The notes under the pieces: model-generated
Told to the model about the DNA's origin: nothing
Database searches by the model: none
Seen by the model: the letters and a program-made list of their open reading frames with translations, nothing else
Translations under genes and position numbers: made by a program
Source: Ceratotherium simum simum
Taxonomy: Eukaryota; Chordata; Mammalia; Perissodactyla; Rhinocerotidae
Assembly (NCBI RefSeq): GCF_000283155.1
Contig: NW_004454163.1
Span: 18,628,633-18,692,632 of the forward strand
Direction: 5' to 3'
Length of the DNA: 64,000 nucleotides
Part shown: positions 10,431 through 21,554 of the stretch, in pieces
How positions within the stretch are numbered: position 1 is the first letter of the stretch
Layout of the letters: each line of letters starts with the position of its first letter

Positions 10431-11415
10431 CCGGCATTTCCAGCTCAACTGGGAATCAACTTGACTTCCAGAGGCCTGGAAACAAAGGGATTGTGCTCAA
10501 GGGGGCTGTGGGTCTTCATGGCCCATGGAGCTGAAGACAATCCCAGGGCTTGTGTACTGTTCAGCTTTTCCTCTCAACTTCCCTTTGGGGGTCGTGTTTG
10601 CTTGAGATCTTTGTATTTTCCCATAGATAACTTTTGGGGGGTCATTACCGAAAGAGTTTATTATAACAATACTTGAGATTCTAGATTTCCCTTCAGTCAG
10701 TAATATGTCCCAGACTTCAGAATGCTTAGTGACTCTCTGCACACCCCCACCAAATATGAGTCCCTTCCTTTGAAAGCTCTTTCTTAATGCTCCATTTTTC
10801 CACCTTCTCACAGGTGCTCATCTCTCTGGGCCTGGGTTATATCCTCCTGTCTGGTCTTCCTGCCTCTCCACCGCTTCTCTTATTAGCCTGTCCTTCTCAA
10901 AGAAATTGTCCGGGCACCTTTGCCCAGTCCCCTCTCCCGTCACCTCCCTCCCTGACTCACAAGGCAACACGCAGCTCTCCACTGGTCCATGTGACAAAAT
11001 CTGAAGCCCTCTGCAGGGCATGCATAGTCCCTGGGCTCTTTCTTCATGATCCCGTCCATTCTTATCATCCCCCACTGCCTAATTGTTGTCCCCAATTTTC
11101 CAGGACAGCCCTATTTTCCTGTCATTTTATCCCTTCCAACAACTTCAGCTTGTTAATTCTGTGACTAAATGTGATTTAATTTTCTACTTTTGTAAAAAAT
11201 CCTTTTTAGACTCCTTCTTCTTCTTTCTGGCTCACGTACATAAAGACCAGTTTGCTTCTTGCCTCTGTGTGCTGAGTCCTCCCCCCACCCAGCTCTCTGC
11301 TTCTCATTCTCCCGTCCCTCAGAATCTCTCATTTCTCTCTTCCTCTAAGAAGTGTGCCCTGATTACTCTGCTGGGACATTCTAGAATCTTTTCTTTCTTG
11401 GAACTTGGTCTCTAT
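10430..11415. other. Mostly unique CT-rich DNA, possible old L2 remnants
   Basis: Pyrimidine-rich plus-strand sequence at 10780-11400 has scattered L2-like words (TCTAAGAAGTGTGCCCTGATTACTC near 11350), but no continuous match that I would stand behind. The open frames at 10787-11508 reflect the low stop content of CT-rich DNA. Confidence 0.35.
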
Positions 11416-11417
11416 GG

Positions 11418-11560
11418 CAGCACTTCTCAAACTTTAATGTGGGTGCAGATAGCATGCAGATCTGGCTCATATGCAAATTCTGATTCAGCAGGACGAGGTG
11501 AGGCCTGAACTCCTGCATTCCCTCCCAGCTGCTGGTCCGTGGACCACGCTTCGAGTAGCA
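11418..11560 (-). mobile_element. MER5A-type hAT MITE, antisense
   Basis: It starts CAGCACTTCTCAAACTTTAATG and continues CAAATTCTGATTCAGCAGG, TGAGGCCTGAA and GCTGCTGGTCCGTGGACCACGCTTCGAG, the reverse complement of MER5A. Its right terminus is worn. Confidence 0.75.
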
Positions 11561-11571
11561 GGACCTCATAA

Positions 11572-11747
11572 CAGTGATTCTCAAATTTGGCTGCACTTTG
11601 GAATCACCTGAAGGTTTTAAAAGAGGACATGCCAGTCTTCCACCCTGAGATATTCTGATTTTATTGGCATGGGGTAATACCCAGGCACTGGGAGTTTTAA
11701 AATCTCCCCAGGTGGTTGTAGTGTGCAGGAAAGTGTGGGAACCACTG
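11572..11747 (+). mobile_element. MER20 hAT MITE
   Basis: Both termini are visible: CAGTGATTCTCAAATTTGGC at the left and GTGTGGGAACCACTG at the right. The MER20 core lies between (GAATCACCTGAAGG, GATATTCTGATTTTATTGG, AAAATCTCCCCAGG). It abuts the preceding MER5A copy. Confidence 0.85.
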
Positions 11748-11749
11748 CC

Positions 11750-12165
11750 TTGTTATATAGAATGAATGTGGCTAGGCCTACGATTTATTTCATCTGTGCT
11801 TCCCTTGTCTCCCTGCAGAGACTACAATCCCCTCTAAGGCAGAACTTGGTCACCACTTTTTTTTTTTTTTTGAAAATTGATTGATTGACTGATGATTGAA
11901 TATAAGGCTGTTAGGTGCTTTTTTGATGATTAACCAGTGTTAATAGAGCACGTATTGCCAGAAAGGAACCTACTAGATGTCAAGAGGGAAAAAAAATGAG
12001 ATCTTGGATCTTGCTAGAGTGTGGTGAAGTCTATACAGTGGCAGCCTTGCTGAGGTGACTGCCTGTGTGGCTTGGTTTCAAGGGCTCAGGACATGTTTCC
12101 ACCCCATTCCCACCCCCGAGGGGAAAAAACCAGCCTCTACCTCCTGGGCTCGCTTATTCCAAAAA
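11750..12165. other. Unique DNA with a T15-class homopolymer
   Basis: A poly(T) run lies at about 11856-11870, followed by TGATTGATTGACTGATGATTG repeats. It could be the tail of an unrecognised antisense retroposon. No exon is seen. Confidence 0.35.
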
Positions 12166-12169
12166 CACT

Positions 12170-12576
12170 TTTGTTGTTGGTGCCTTCAAGTCGATGCGAC
12201 TCCTAGCGACCCTGCATACAGCAGAGCGGAACCCGGCCCGATCTTTTTGCGCCATCCTCTCACCTTACAGCGCTGTATCAGACAATGCTCTGCTGCTGTT
12301 CATAGGGTTTTCATGGCCAATTGTTTTGGAAGTGGGTGGCAAGTCCTTCTTCCTTGTCTGTCTTAGTCTGGAAGCTCCGCTGAAGCCTGTCCACCATGGG
12401 GGACCCTGCTGGTATTTGAAATACTGGTGGCATAGCTTTCAGCATCACAGCAACATGCAGCTGCCACAGTATGACAACTAACAGATTGATGGTGTAGTTC
12501 CCTGACTGGGAAATGAACCTGGGCCACGGCAGTGAGAGCACCGAATCTTAACCACCAGACCACCAGGGCTGGCTTC
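12170..12576 (-). mobile_element. Equid tRNA-derived SINE (ERE4-like), antisense, about 400 bp
   Basis: Read on the minus strand, the element begins AGCCAGCCCTGGTGGTC. It has an A-box region around TGGTTAAGATTCGGTGC and a B-box GGTTCATTTCC, so the head is tRNA-like. The body runs through ATACCACCAGTATTTC and ends in a tail whose plus-strand form is TTGTTGTTGGTGCCTTCAAGTCGATGC, a motif shared with RTE-mobilised SINEs. Short direct repeats AAACACT flank both ends (12163-12169 and 12579-12585). The family name is from memory; the structure is visible directly. Confidence 0.75.
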
Positions 12577-12620
12577 TGGAAACACTACCACTAATTTTTT
12601 TTTTCCCTTTTGGTCTAAGG

Positions 12621-12797
12621 TAGTAGTTCTCAACTTGACCACCCTTTAGAATCACCTGGAGAGCTTTCAAAATCCCCAGTGCCTGGGCTGCACCCCAGAC
12701 CACTTGCACCGGAGCCTCTGGAGTGGTCTCTGGGCACCAGGATGTTTTAAAGCTCTCCAGGGGCTGTCAGTGAACAGCCAGGGCTGAGAGCCACCGA
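12621..12797 (+). mobile_element. MER20-type hAT MITE, degraded
   Basis: TAGTAGTTCTCAACTTGACC, TTAGAATCACCTGGAGAGC, TTTTAAAGCTCTCCAGG and the closing GCTGAGAGCCACCG follow the MER20 layout. Confidence 0.75.
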
Positions 12798-13029
12798 CCT
12801 TAGGTTTTTATTGATTGAACTGTAAATGTAATCCATTTATCCTCATCTCAGGGGATTGAGTTTGTCAGATCCTTCCCTGAAAGCAGGTTCAAATAGCAGT
12901 AGGGGAGAGAATGTGAGGATGCGAGGCACCTATCAAATGCAAGAAATCACCACTCAGTGGAAGGAAGGGCCCAGAGAGGGAAGATAAACTGCTGCAAAAT
13001 GCACATGGCCTCCCAAGAATTCTCTAGAA

Positions 13030-13234
13030 CAAGGGTCAGCAAACGATGGCCCATGGGCCAAATCTGGCCCCCCACCAGTTTTTATAAATAAAGTTTTATT
13101 GGAACACAGCCGTGCGTCTGTGGCTGCTTTTGCTAGACAATGGCAGAATTGAGTAGTTTTCACAGAGATCATATGGCCTGCAGAGCCTAAAATATTTACT
13201 CTCTGGCTCTTTACAGAAAGTTTGCCAACCCCTG
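13030..13234 (-). mobile_element. hAT-Charlie MITE (MER1-group), antisense
   Basis: The termini CAAGGGTCAGCAAAC and GTTTGCCAACCCCTG are inverted repeats. The interior (AAATAAAGTTTTATTGGAACACAGCC, CCTAAAATATTTACTCTCTGGC) matches a common eutherian MITE in reverse. Imperfect 8-bp flanking repeats CTCTAGAA/CTCTAAAG support the ends. The sister copy at 47081-47297 lies in the opposite orientation. Confidence 0.85.
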
Positions 13235-13239
13235 CTCTA

Positions 13240-14560
13240 AAGAGTTGACCCTGCATGTACTCCCTAGTTGTAGCTTAGGTATCAACACAAGCGCTCAGAG
13301 TTTTAAAAACCACTTCTTAGACTCTGTAATTTTTTAGTTGCTCTTAAAGCATAGCGGAGTGTCCTGGTAGATGTCTGAGAAGAAGTCCTGGTTGGGCTAA
13401 GCTATGGTTCTCCTCACTCAGCCTCAGGTGTCAGGCCTTGGGTGGCCAGTGGTATGGACTGCTGCCCTCTGGCCCCAAGCAGCCTCTTTAGGTTACCCCA
13501 GTGGGCCATACAGATGCCACTGTCCTCTCTAATGGCTGTGAGATAGGAGGGTTGGGAGGTCCCACATCAAAACCTGATAGATTTAAGAGTTTGGGCAGAC
13601 TGGGCTAGGAATGGACTCCTTCCTTTCCTGCCCAAGGAGGATGGAGTCAGGGGAGGGGCTGCAAGGCTCTGGAGATGGAGAGAAGAGGGAGAGGATGAGC
13701 TGTTTTCACCAGAGCGGGAGGAGGGCCAGGAAGTGCCTAGGGCCCTCACTTCAAAGTCCTGTGTCCAGGCTCTCGTGTTGCCCTCCATTCCTTCTTGAGC
13801 CACCACTGTGCCCCTGAAAGTAGGTCAAATCACTGCCCGCTACAGAGACATGGAGGGAATTAGATACCGACTAGGTCATCAGAGCTGCTGTTGTCATGTG
13901 AGCCGGCTGAAACCAATGGCAGCCCAGTTTAAGACAAGTCGTAAAGACTCCTTTATGTGGCAGGGAATCCTTAATGGCCCACATCCACACAACAAAGGGT
14001 CAGCCCTGCTTTCTGGGAATGGAACAAGTAATTGAATTTCTGAAATGGTACATTTCCTGTAGTCAGAGAGAGGTACAACCCGAGTCCTTGAAGTATTCAC
14101 TTAAAAAATTAATAAGTTGGAGGCAATTATTTCTTTTACCAAAGATATTTGCAATAGAACTTATAATTTCCTAGTACAATTAAAACACAATTCTGTACAG
14201 AAATTTTTTTGTGCGCAAGCAGCTTTTTAGGAACTCATCTCTATCTACTGATTTCTTATCTTTCTTCCTAATTGGACACCTCCATAAGACCATGTTCCTT
14301 ATACTTTTTAATTTTTGACAACACACTTGTCAGAGAGGTCCATCACTTTTGCATGATACTGATTATATTAATGTGTAGCTTGGCAGCATAGCTATTAGTG
14401 ACTTAATTTGGAAGGAGGGAGAGGGAAGAAGCAAGGGACTCCCAGCACAGCTCAATTACAGCAACCCTGTGAATTTATGCTTTTGACACTGCAATTGTCT
14501 ACACAGTGAAGCCAGGGAAAACCAGGAGTGGGCTAACCTTCTCCATGGCTTACTGAAAAC
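13240..14560. other. Unique DNA, AT-rich conserved-looking block at 14090-14420
   Basis: No exon or repeat was recognised. From about 14090 to 14420 the sequence is AT-rich but complex, with TTTGCATGATACTGATTATATTAATG and AGCTATTAGTGACTTAATTTGG. It lacks any simple-repeat character, which is often how conserved non-coding elements look. Confidence 0.4.
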
Positions 14561-14564
14561 TGTG

Positions 14565-14660
14565 CTCATCATTTGTTCATTCATTTTCTCATTCTATCAG
14601 CAAACGCTTGTTGAGGACCTCCTGTGTGACCTCGCATGCAAAGTCCATTGTGATGGAACC
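14565..14660 (-). mobile_element. Short L2 or MIR 3' tail, antisense
   Basis: TTGTTCATTCATTTTCTCATTC and CAGCAAACGCTTGTTGAGGACCTCCTGTGTG read as the antisense tail of an L2/MIR 3' end. Confidence 0.5.
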
Positions 14661-14780
14661 TGGGGTTATTGGAGGAGAAATGCAACCCCACTGACTGCTG
14701 GATCCGTGGTTGCTGTGGCTGGCGCTGGCTCTCAGATCTGCTGCTCTTGCAGGCATTGTGTTATTGTTCCATCTTGAGCC

Positions 14781-14992
14781 TCTGAGTTAATGTCCCAGCT
14801 CTACCACGCACACGCTGCATTTCTTTAGGTCTGCTATTTAATCTATTCGATCCACCTTTTCCTCGCCTGTAGAGAATGCATAATAATAGTGCCTCCCTTT
14901 CAGGGTTGTTGTGAGGTTTAAATTAGTTAATACATGTAAAACTCTTAACTCGGTGTCTGCCTCAATAAGTGACGGACACTGTTATTATTATA
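14781..14992 (+). mobile_element. MIR SINE
   Basis: The MIR body and 3' end are clear: CCCAGCTCTACCACGCACACGCTG, CTTTTCCTCGCCTGTAGAGAATG, ATAATAATAGTGCCTCCC, GGGTTGTTGTGAGG and AGTTAATACATGTAAAACTC. Confidence 0.85.
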
Positions 14993-14999
14993 GCTCGAA

Positions 15000-15955
15000 A
15001 TCCTTGCAGACATAATTTAGTTCCTTCTATGGTAAGGAGACTTTTTGAATACCTTCCAGGAAAATGGAATTGCTCACTCAGTGGAAGGGAGCATGTTTCT
15101 CAGGCAGGACTGGAGGGGAAGGAAAGACTTTGCAGGCTAGCTTCCCCCCATTGTTGGGCCAGCTCGTCCGCATGGGACTCAGCTCAAGGATGCTCTTGCC
15201 ACGCCTTGCCATCTCTTTCTTTATCTTCTTGCTACCCTGACACGGCTTAGGAGGTAGCTAGTAGAACCTGTTGCCAGCAGCCAAGGAGTGTGCATGGCAG
15301 GTTTTCTCCTGTGTACAGGCTATCTCCCAAACACGTTCTCCCCCTTCACCTCTTCCCCAACCATCAATGTCATCAGTCAAGTGGAAGATTCTCGTTGCAT
15401 ATCTGCAACATGTAAGATGCCGTTTTGGAGATGAAACTAAGGGCTCTGACAGGGAAGGTGGGACCCTAAGGCCTCCCCTTTGCCTGGGCTGTGGTCCCGG
15501 CTGTGATCCAGAATTAGCCTTCACTCCCAGCGCTTTTACACCAAAGAGCACAGGTCCTGGGCAGAGAGCAGGGGCTGAATTCTATTCTGGAATCAATGAC
15601 CATGACCCAGGAGGGGCCACTGAGTGGGGCCTCCCCATTGGTGCCTGACTTCCAGTCACAGTTTGGGCCAGCCCACCTTCAATCTGCCTTGTGCAGAAGA
15701 AGCCTTGTGTTGAGGCCCTAAGGAGACCATGCCTACCCCCTTGGACCCTGCTGCCCATTCATCCCTCTGCCCTCGCAGGGTGGAACTTCTGGCCTCACCT
15801 TCCTGGCCGCTGTTACTTGTGTGACCCCTCCAGACCATCTTCCTCCCTGGGTAGGTACTGACCCCCTCTCAGCCTGTCCAGCCTCAGCTCTGCGGACCTG
15901 GGGTACCCTGGACCCTTCTCCCTCAGGGCTAGTCTGGGCATGAGCACTTCCCCAT
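15000..15955. other. Unique DNA, nothing recognised
   Basis: GC-moderate sequence. The open frames at 15258-15648 on both strands are mutually overlapping shadows without family resemblance. Confidence 0.3.
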
Positions 15956-15957
15956 TT

Positions 15958-16115
15958 GAGTTCAACAAACGTATTCGAGGATTGGCTAGGTGTGTTCCTA
16001 TATGCTATCTCATTTGATTCCCAGCACCTCATTTAATCCTCACGACAGAAGGTAGGTTTAAGTTCTCCATCTTAGAGTAGAGGAGACTGAGGCTCAGAGA
16101 GGGGAGGTGAGCAGT
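15958..16115 (-). mobile_element. MIR SINE, antisense
   Basis: GTTCAACAAACGTATTCGAGG, CATTTAATCCTCACGACAG and AGGAGACTGAGGCTCAGAGAGG are the reverse complement of MIR. Confidence 0.75.
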
Positions 16116-16554
16116 CCTACTGCCTGGCTGGACTTGTCTCTGGCCTTGCATGTAGGGCTGGTTTGGCAGAAGTGAGACACTTGTTACAAACTAGGGGCCT
16201 GTGGAGTTGAGTGGTGGGCACCGAGCATCCAAATTGCTGTTGTCACTGTGCAGGCCAGTGAATGGCCACCTGGATCCTTGGAGAGCTTGCACTCCAACCA
16301 AGGACTGGGGGATCCAAGTCTTCATTGTCTTTTCCATTTAACTGAAGGAGAGTTGCAGTCGCTAAGCACTGGGCCTCATGGTTACAGGTTGAGGGCCGAT
16401 GAGGCAGTAGAGCATCCCGGCTTCTTGCGGCACAGGAGATATCGTCTGGTTGAGGGCCACAGTCTGTAGGCCCCAGGCCCATGGGTCACCTGTGAATGCC
16501 GTTGGTTCACAGTAGGTAGAATGAAGATGGCCCAACTCTAGTCTGTCATCTTAA

Positions 16555-16960
16555 CTTTTCATCCAACAAGCAATTATGGAGGACTACAGTACCTCCAGGG
16601 CACTGGGGGATGCACAAAAGTGAAGGAAATGTGGCCCCTGATGTGGTTGAGGAGGCAAGCTTTTAAGCAACTACCTAGTCTGTTTGGACGGCAGGATGGA
16701 GTTGTCTATATGTGCTGTGTGACCAAATGGATTAATTCTCATGGGAATTAGAGTTGGTTTTGCAGGGCAGAGGCATTTATGCCAATGGCCAGGGCTGGAC
16801 AGGATTTCAGGGGTGAACAAAAGTGGGGAAGATGCTCCAGGCAAAGGGAAAAGCCTGGTTCTAGGAATGTGTGTTCAGGGGTGGGGTGGCAGGCACACGG
16901 GGGCAGGGAGGAGTGGATGGCCCTTAGAGATCTGCGGCTGACTGTTCTCCAGTCTAACTC
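16555..16960 (-). mobile_element. L2 LINE 3' part, antisense, degraded
   Basis: CATCCAACAAGCAATTATGG, TCCAGGGCACTGGGGGATGC, TGTGGCCCCTGATGTGG and GATGCTCCAGGCAAAGGGAAAAGC follow the reverse complement of the L2 3' region in order. Confidence 0.55.
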
Positions 16961-18500
16961 CAAACCACAGGGCAGGAACCTGGGTCTCCTGGCCCCCAGC
17001 CCAGTGCTCCTTCTGCTGTGTTTCCATAAATAGAAGCTTAAAGCAGTCCCTCTGGGTGGGCTCTTGATCTGACATGGGAAGGGGGCAGTGAGATCCTGAA
17101 GAATCGCTTCCTCCACATAAGTGGTTGGAAAGGCTGTGGTGCAGCCAGGAGTACTGGTCATTTCATTAAATCCTGGCCCTCGAGTCGGTCACCCAGCCCT
17201 GCAGCCCTGGATCTGATGCCTTGGGCCCAGCTTCTGCACATTGACCTTCCTGCACACCTTGGGTTGTGCACAGGGCCTGAAGCTGTGCAGCCTTGCACGG
17301 CAGTTCTCTACTCCTGAAGGTTAACATTGTGCAAAACTTCACCGTCTTTTTAAAAGAAAGGAAGGAGCAAAACACCCCTAAAACCTCGTGGAGGAAGGGG
17401 ACAGCAAGTGCACAGCTTTCCTGGCCTCTTCTGTTCCAGCAGCTGGACAGTCTCGTCGGGGGTGCTGCCCTTCTGAAACCTCCTGTCACAGGAGACAGCC
17501 TGGCTGCAGGCTGAGCTCGGGAGGGCCCGGCGGTTGGCACAGGACTCACTTTTGTATGTTCTGGGGAGACGACTTCAGTGTTAGGAGCTGCCAGCAGCTG
17601 AGGGCTATGTGTTTCTCCGTCAATGAGTGGGCACTAAACTAATTGTATTGTGTTTGTGTCAGTGGCCCAAGGAGGGTAGGACAGTGGCCCAGGACGGGGA
17701 GGGTCAATGAGCAAATTACCAAGAAATCCCCTGTGTACACTTCAAAACAAAAACCAAACAAAAACTGGTTATGGCTTGATGAAATGCCGTTAGCAAGAAG
17801 GGCAAGAGTCTGGATTACCTGCTTGCTTGACTTTTCATGCCAGGAAGGTAATGTTCGCTGCTGAGGGTTCATGGCTCAGGCCAACACAAGCAAGCCAGAG
17901 GTGTGCCCACTGGTCTTTGGCAAAAAGAGAAAAATGATGAATTCATATTTTGCTTGGGGATTAAGGTCAGGTGAAAGTGATCACTTATATTCAAAATTGT
18001 TCTTGAAAACTCCTTAAATTGCCCAGGAAGTTCAGAATCCTTGGTTTGGAGTACATACCCTGTGCAATGTTACATACGTATAAGTGTGTAATGTGTACTC
18101 CATTGTAAGAGTACGTAGCCCCATATAATATTTAAATTTTATTTCTTTCTAAGGATATACAGGTGAATTTGAGTCAGGTGGACAAGTGTCTGATTGAAAC
18201 TCTGTGTAAAGGGCATTCTATAGGATAGCGAAGTGACTTTTTTATAGAGCTGAAGTTAATCCATATAAAGGACCATGTTTTATTTTAAAGTTATGTGCTT
18301 AGGAAATGATGGTGATGGTAGATGGGATGTCCTTAGGCAGAGTAAAAAGCAACTCCCCATTTTTAAATTTAAATTTTACCTGTTTATGAAATGGAACTAT
18401 TAATCTAGGCCTACTCCTTTATTTAAACTAAAGAAACTCTAAGCTTTGTGTATTAAAGAATAAACAGCAGGGGAGTAACCTCTCTAGTTTTCCCCCCCAT
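16960..18500. other. Unique DNA; AT-rich block 17930-18450
   Basis: No exon signal was found. The 17930-18450 part is AT-rich with TTTTAAATTTAAATTTTACC and AGGTCAGGTGAAAGTGATCAC. I could not assign a repeat to it. Confidence 0.35.
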
Positions 18501-18504
18501 AGAG

Positions 18505-18805
18505 GACGTTAGTCTCAGCCTTGAATCCCTCTCCATCTGTCAACCTGGTCATTCTGGTTTGACTCAAATGTCACTTTCTTAGAGGGGCCTTTTCTGAATC
18601 TCCGATCGAAAGCGTTACCCTCTTCATTTTTTTCCCAGCACACTTGTCTCTGTTTAAATTCTTTTTCTTTTTAGCTGCATCCTGTTGACTAACACGTCCC
18701 CCTTGTAGAGTGGAAGCCCTTATCTGTGGTTCAATTCACCGTTGTATCCGCAGCATCCAGATCAGCTCCTGGCACCTCGCCACAGATGTGTGGTGTGAAT
18801 GGATA
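18505..18805 (+). mobile_element. L2 LINE 3' end
   Basis: CTCAAATGTCACTTTCTTAGAGGGGCCTTTTCTGAATC, GCACACTTGTCTCTG, TAGAGTGGAAGCCC and CATCCAGATCAGCTCCTGGCACC are successive L2 3' landmarks in sense orientation. Confidence 0.75.
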
Positions 18806-18809
18806 AAAG

Positions 18810-19247
18810 CATGATTGGTTCCTCAGGGGAGGAGCCACGTGTCGGCCCTCTTGTCTCTCCAGTGCCCTGCAGGTTCTCAGTCAACCTGAGAGGAGAGGCC
18901 TTCTCCCATCCCACCCCCGCTCTCTGCCGCACTCTTGTCTCTGTCGTGGCTCAGCTCTTTAGATATCCCGTGAGCTGCCTGGTGCCCGACGGCCCTGACC
19001 AGGCTGGTCTACTGAGTGTTTCATTCACCATTTCTCTTAAGTTGGGGTGGGAGTTCAACGTCTGCATGGAGGAGGCTGAGGTTGCAGCGAGCTGCACCTC
19101 TGTCCTCTGAGAATGTTCTGGACACTGCCAGGGAGCTCAGGAAGTGGTTGGTTGGTGGACACAGGTTGCCACATTCTAGGATGGCATTACTGGGAGTTTG
19201 GTCTGCAGCTTCCAGCAGGCTCATGAGGGACATGGACGGAAACACTT
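18810..19247. other. Unique DNA, nothing recognised
   Basis: No exon, repeat or strong motif stands out in this stretch. Confidence 0.3.
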
Positions 19248-19258
19248 AAGAAGTCTCC

Positions 19259-19497
19259 GGGGGCCGGCCCCGCCCCATGGCATACCAGTTAAGTGCGCGC
19301 GTTCCGCTGCTGGCGGCCCGGTTCGGATCCCGGGTGTGCACCGATGCACTGCCTGTCAGGCCATGCTGTGGCGGCGTCCCACATAAAGTGGAGGAAGATG
19401 GGCACGGATGTTAGCTCAGGGCCAGTCTTCCTCAGTAAAAAGAGGAGCATTGGCAGATGTTAGCTCAGGGCCCATCTCCCTCACAAAAAAAAAAAAA
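19259..19497 (+). mobile_element. ERE-type equine SINE
   Basis: A tRNA-derived retroposon of the equine ERE family. It starts GGGGGCCGGCCCCGCCCC and has an A-box at the GGCATACCAGTTAAGTGC region. A B-box GGTTCGGATCC lies at 19320-19330. The GTGGCGGCGTCCCACATAAAG core, two TTAGCTCAGGG motifs and a poly(A) tail (19485-19498) follow. Imperfect flanking repeats are AAGAAGTCTC on the left and AAGAAGTAGTCTC on the right. This is the best species marker in the window. Confidence 0.93.
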
Positions 19498-19654
19498 AGA
19501 AGAAGTAGTCTCGGGGTGGCCGACCTTCCTGGCACGCGGGCTCTGGGTACAGATGGGGTGATTTCACAGACTGTGCCAAAGAAAGGAAAGGGGTGTGGGG
19601 GGTATTCAGAGGATGAGGGGTGAGGTGGGCAACTGGGGAAATCACCTGTGCCAC

Positions 19655-19830
19655 CTACCCTGTGCCAGGCCAGAGCAAGGTGCCTTATATGTCAAATAAT
19701 CTCATTTAATCCTCTTAACAACCCTCTGAAATAGGTATAATACTTTATTATTGCCATTTTCTAGATGAGGAAAATAGAAGCATAAGTAAGGTAAGCAGCA
19801 ATCCAGGCTCCCATAGTAGGTGGCAATGAT
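19655..19830 (-). mobile_element. MIR SINE, antisense
   Basis: TGTGCCAGGCCAGAGC, AATAATCTCATTTAATCCTC and CCATTTTCTAGATGAGGAAAATAG match the reverse complement of MIR, running to about 19830. Confidence 0.75.
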
Positions 19831-21160
19831 GGCATTGATATGAAACCTATCCCTGCTGGGCAGCCCCGAATCTGCATTGCTTAAAGACCCCTGGGCTCGG
19901 CAAACGCTGGGATGTGGGCCCTGCTGCTCATGGGTGCTCCTTTGTCATGGCCTCCTTATTGTCCCCCATGTCCTCTGACCAGCCAGCTCTGGCCAGCCGT
20001 GCAGGGGGCAGGAGAGTGCTGAACCCGTTCATTCACATGAGGCCTTAGAGGCATCCCTGCCCAGTGGAATGGCACTCACCCTGGGATCTCAGCGTGGCTG
20101 GTAGAGGTGGTTTGGGCAGGAGATACCCCCCGCCCATGGCCCATAGAAGCCCTTACACTTATCAAATCCCGAGTACTGCCGGTGTGTATAATGAACCACA
20201 CCAGAGCATATTCAGGAGAAGCCAGAGCACAGCCAGCAATGCATGCCTCCCAGTAACTTCCACTGGGGCCACCATCTTTCTTAGTCTCCTCTGTTAACAT
20301 AAGAGCCTTCTGGTAACTCAGAGGGTAGCCTTAGGCAGCCCTTCCTACAGGGGTTCCTTGTACCTTGGATGTCCCCCCTTGTGATTTCCCTGGGTCTGGA
20401 GTAGTAAAATCGTTTATCTGTTCCCTCCAGCAGCCTGTGGACCTCTTCAGGACACAGATACAGTCTCATTTTTCTATGTCTGTGATGCGTAGTATGGTCA
20501 CAGAATACAGTGGGCGTCCTCTAAGTGTTTGTAAAGTCATCACTCCTCTTCTAAAATCCACTGTTGCTTCTGTTCCCAAGATGGTCTTTGAACCTCCCCA
20601 AGTACATGAAACTATTCACCAACTTGCCTACCTTTCAAACAATGTCACTTCCCCTTAGAGGCCAGAGCATAGGTATTGCTTTGTCTTGAGCTTGGTTTAT
20701 GGAGTTTTTGAGGATTTGCGTCTTATCTCTGTCATGGACACACCTTTCAGGGACCGGAATTCAGGCCATATGTGTCAGTCTTGCCCAGGCAATTTTTCTG
20801 GAGGCTGCAGAGCAGACACTGTGCCATTTCCAACGGCCGCTTGTACCTCTTGCATTTCTCGTGCATCCTCCTGCCCCTGGTCTGCAGCAGCTGGAAGGTG
20901 TTGACTTTCTTAGTTCAGCAGTGCTCCCGGGACCCTCCGTAAATGTCGCTTGGCAGGGGAGTGGAGTGCATCTGTCTGCCCCAGTTCCATTCTCACGTGT
21001 CTGTCCCTGTGTCAGTGAGCAGCAGGGACACCATGTGAGTCTGGGTGACCTGCGTCCAGGACTGCTTCTGGACTCTTGGTCATGGGCTTGTCACCTGGAC
21101 AAGGCCCTGAGCCACTTGATCTCATTTGGTCTTCGACACAGAGAGAGTCATAGTCATCCC
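19830..21160. other. Unique DNA with a 190-codon chance frame
   Basis: The plus-strand frame 20699-21271 is open for 190 codons, but its C-terminal part is translated CA repeat (alternating H and T residues). It shows no exon boundaries and is judged non-coding. Confidence 0.4.
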
Positions 21161-21219
21161 TACACACACACACACACACATGCACGCACACACACACGCA
21201 CACACACACATGCACACAC
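21161..21219. repeat. (CA)n tract, 59 bp, unbroken purine-pyrimidine alternation
   Basis: ACAC runs are interrupted only by ATGC and ACGC, which keep strict alternation. The tract is a microsatellite and a Z-DNA candidate. Confidence 0.95.
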
Positions 21220-21554
21220 CCTTCACAGTACCGCCCCGATTGCAAAATGGAAGACTGACCATGGTAGTTGAAAAAAGCAGCACATTAGTAATTGTTTCCT
21301 TCACTTTTTATGGCATATAATATAGAAATAATTTTCTAACATTTTTCAGTTGGTTCTTAGTCTCTGTCCTTTGCCTCAATGTTCTCCCCTCTTTTCTGTT
21401 TCTTCAGAAGTTATCCACTAAGTGTCATCTGTATTTGACAGTCCCAGGGGATTCTTCCTGACATGGCTATCCATGGGAGGGGTGGGGATGGTCGTGTTTG
21501 CGTTCCATGACTTCACGGATATAATAAGATCAACCACAACACCTGAAGTTGTAT

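Noticed and set aside
19259..19400. CpG-dense segment as a CpG island
   Set aside because: The CpGs belong to the ERE SINE.
20699..21271. 190-codon plus-strand open frame
   Set aside because: Its 3' third is translated CA microsatellite and there are no splice or start signals.
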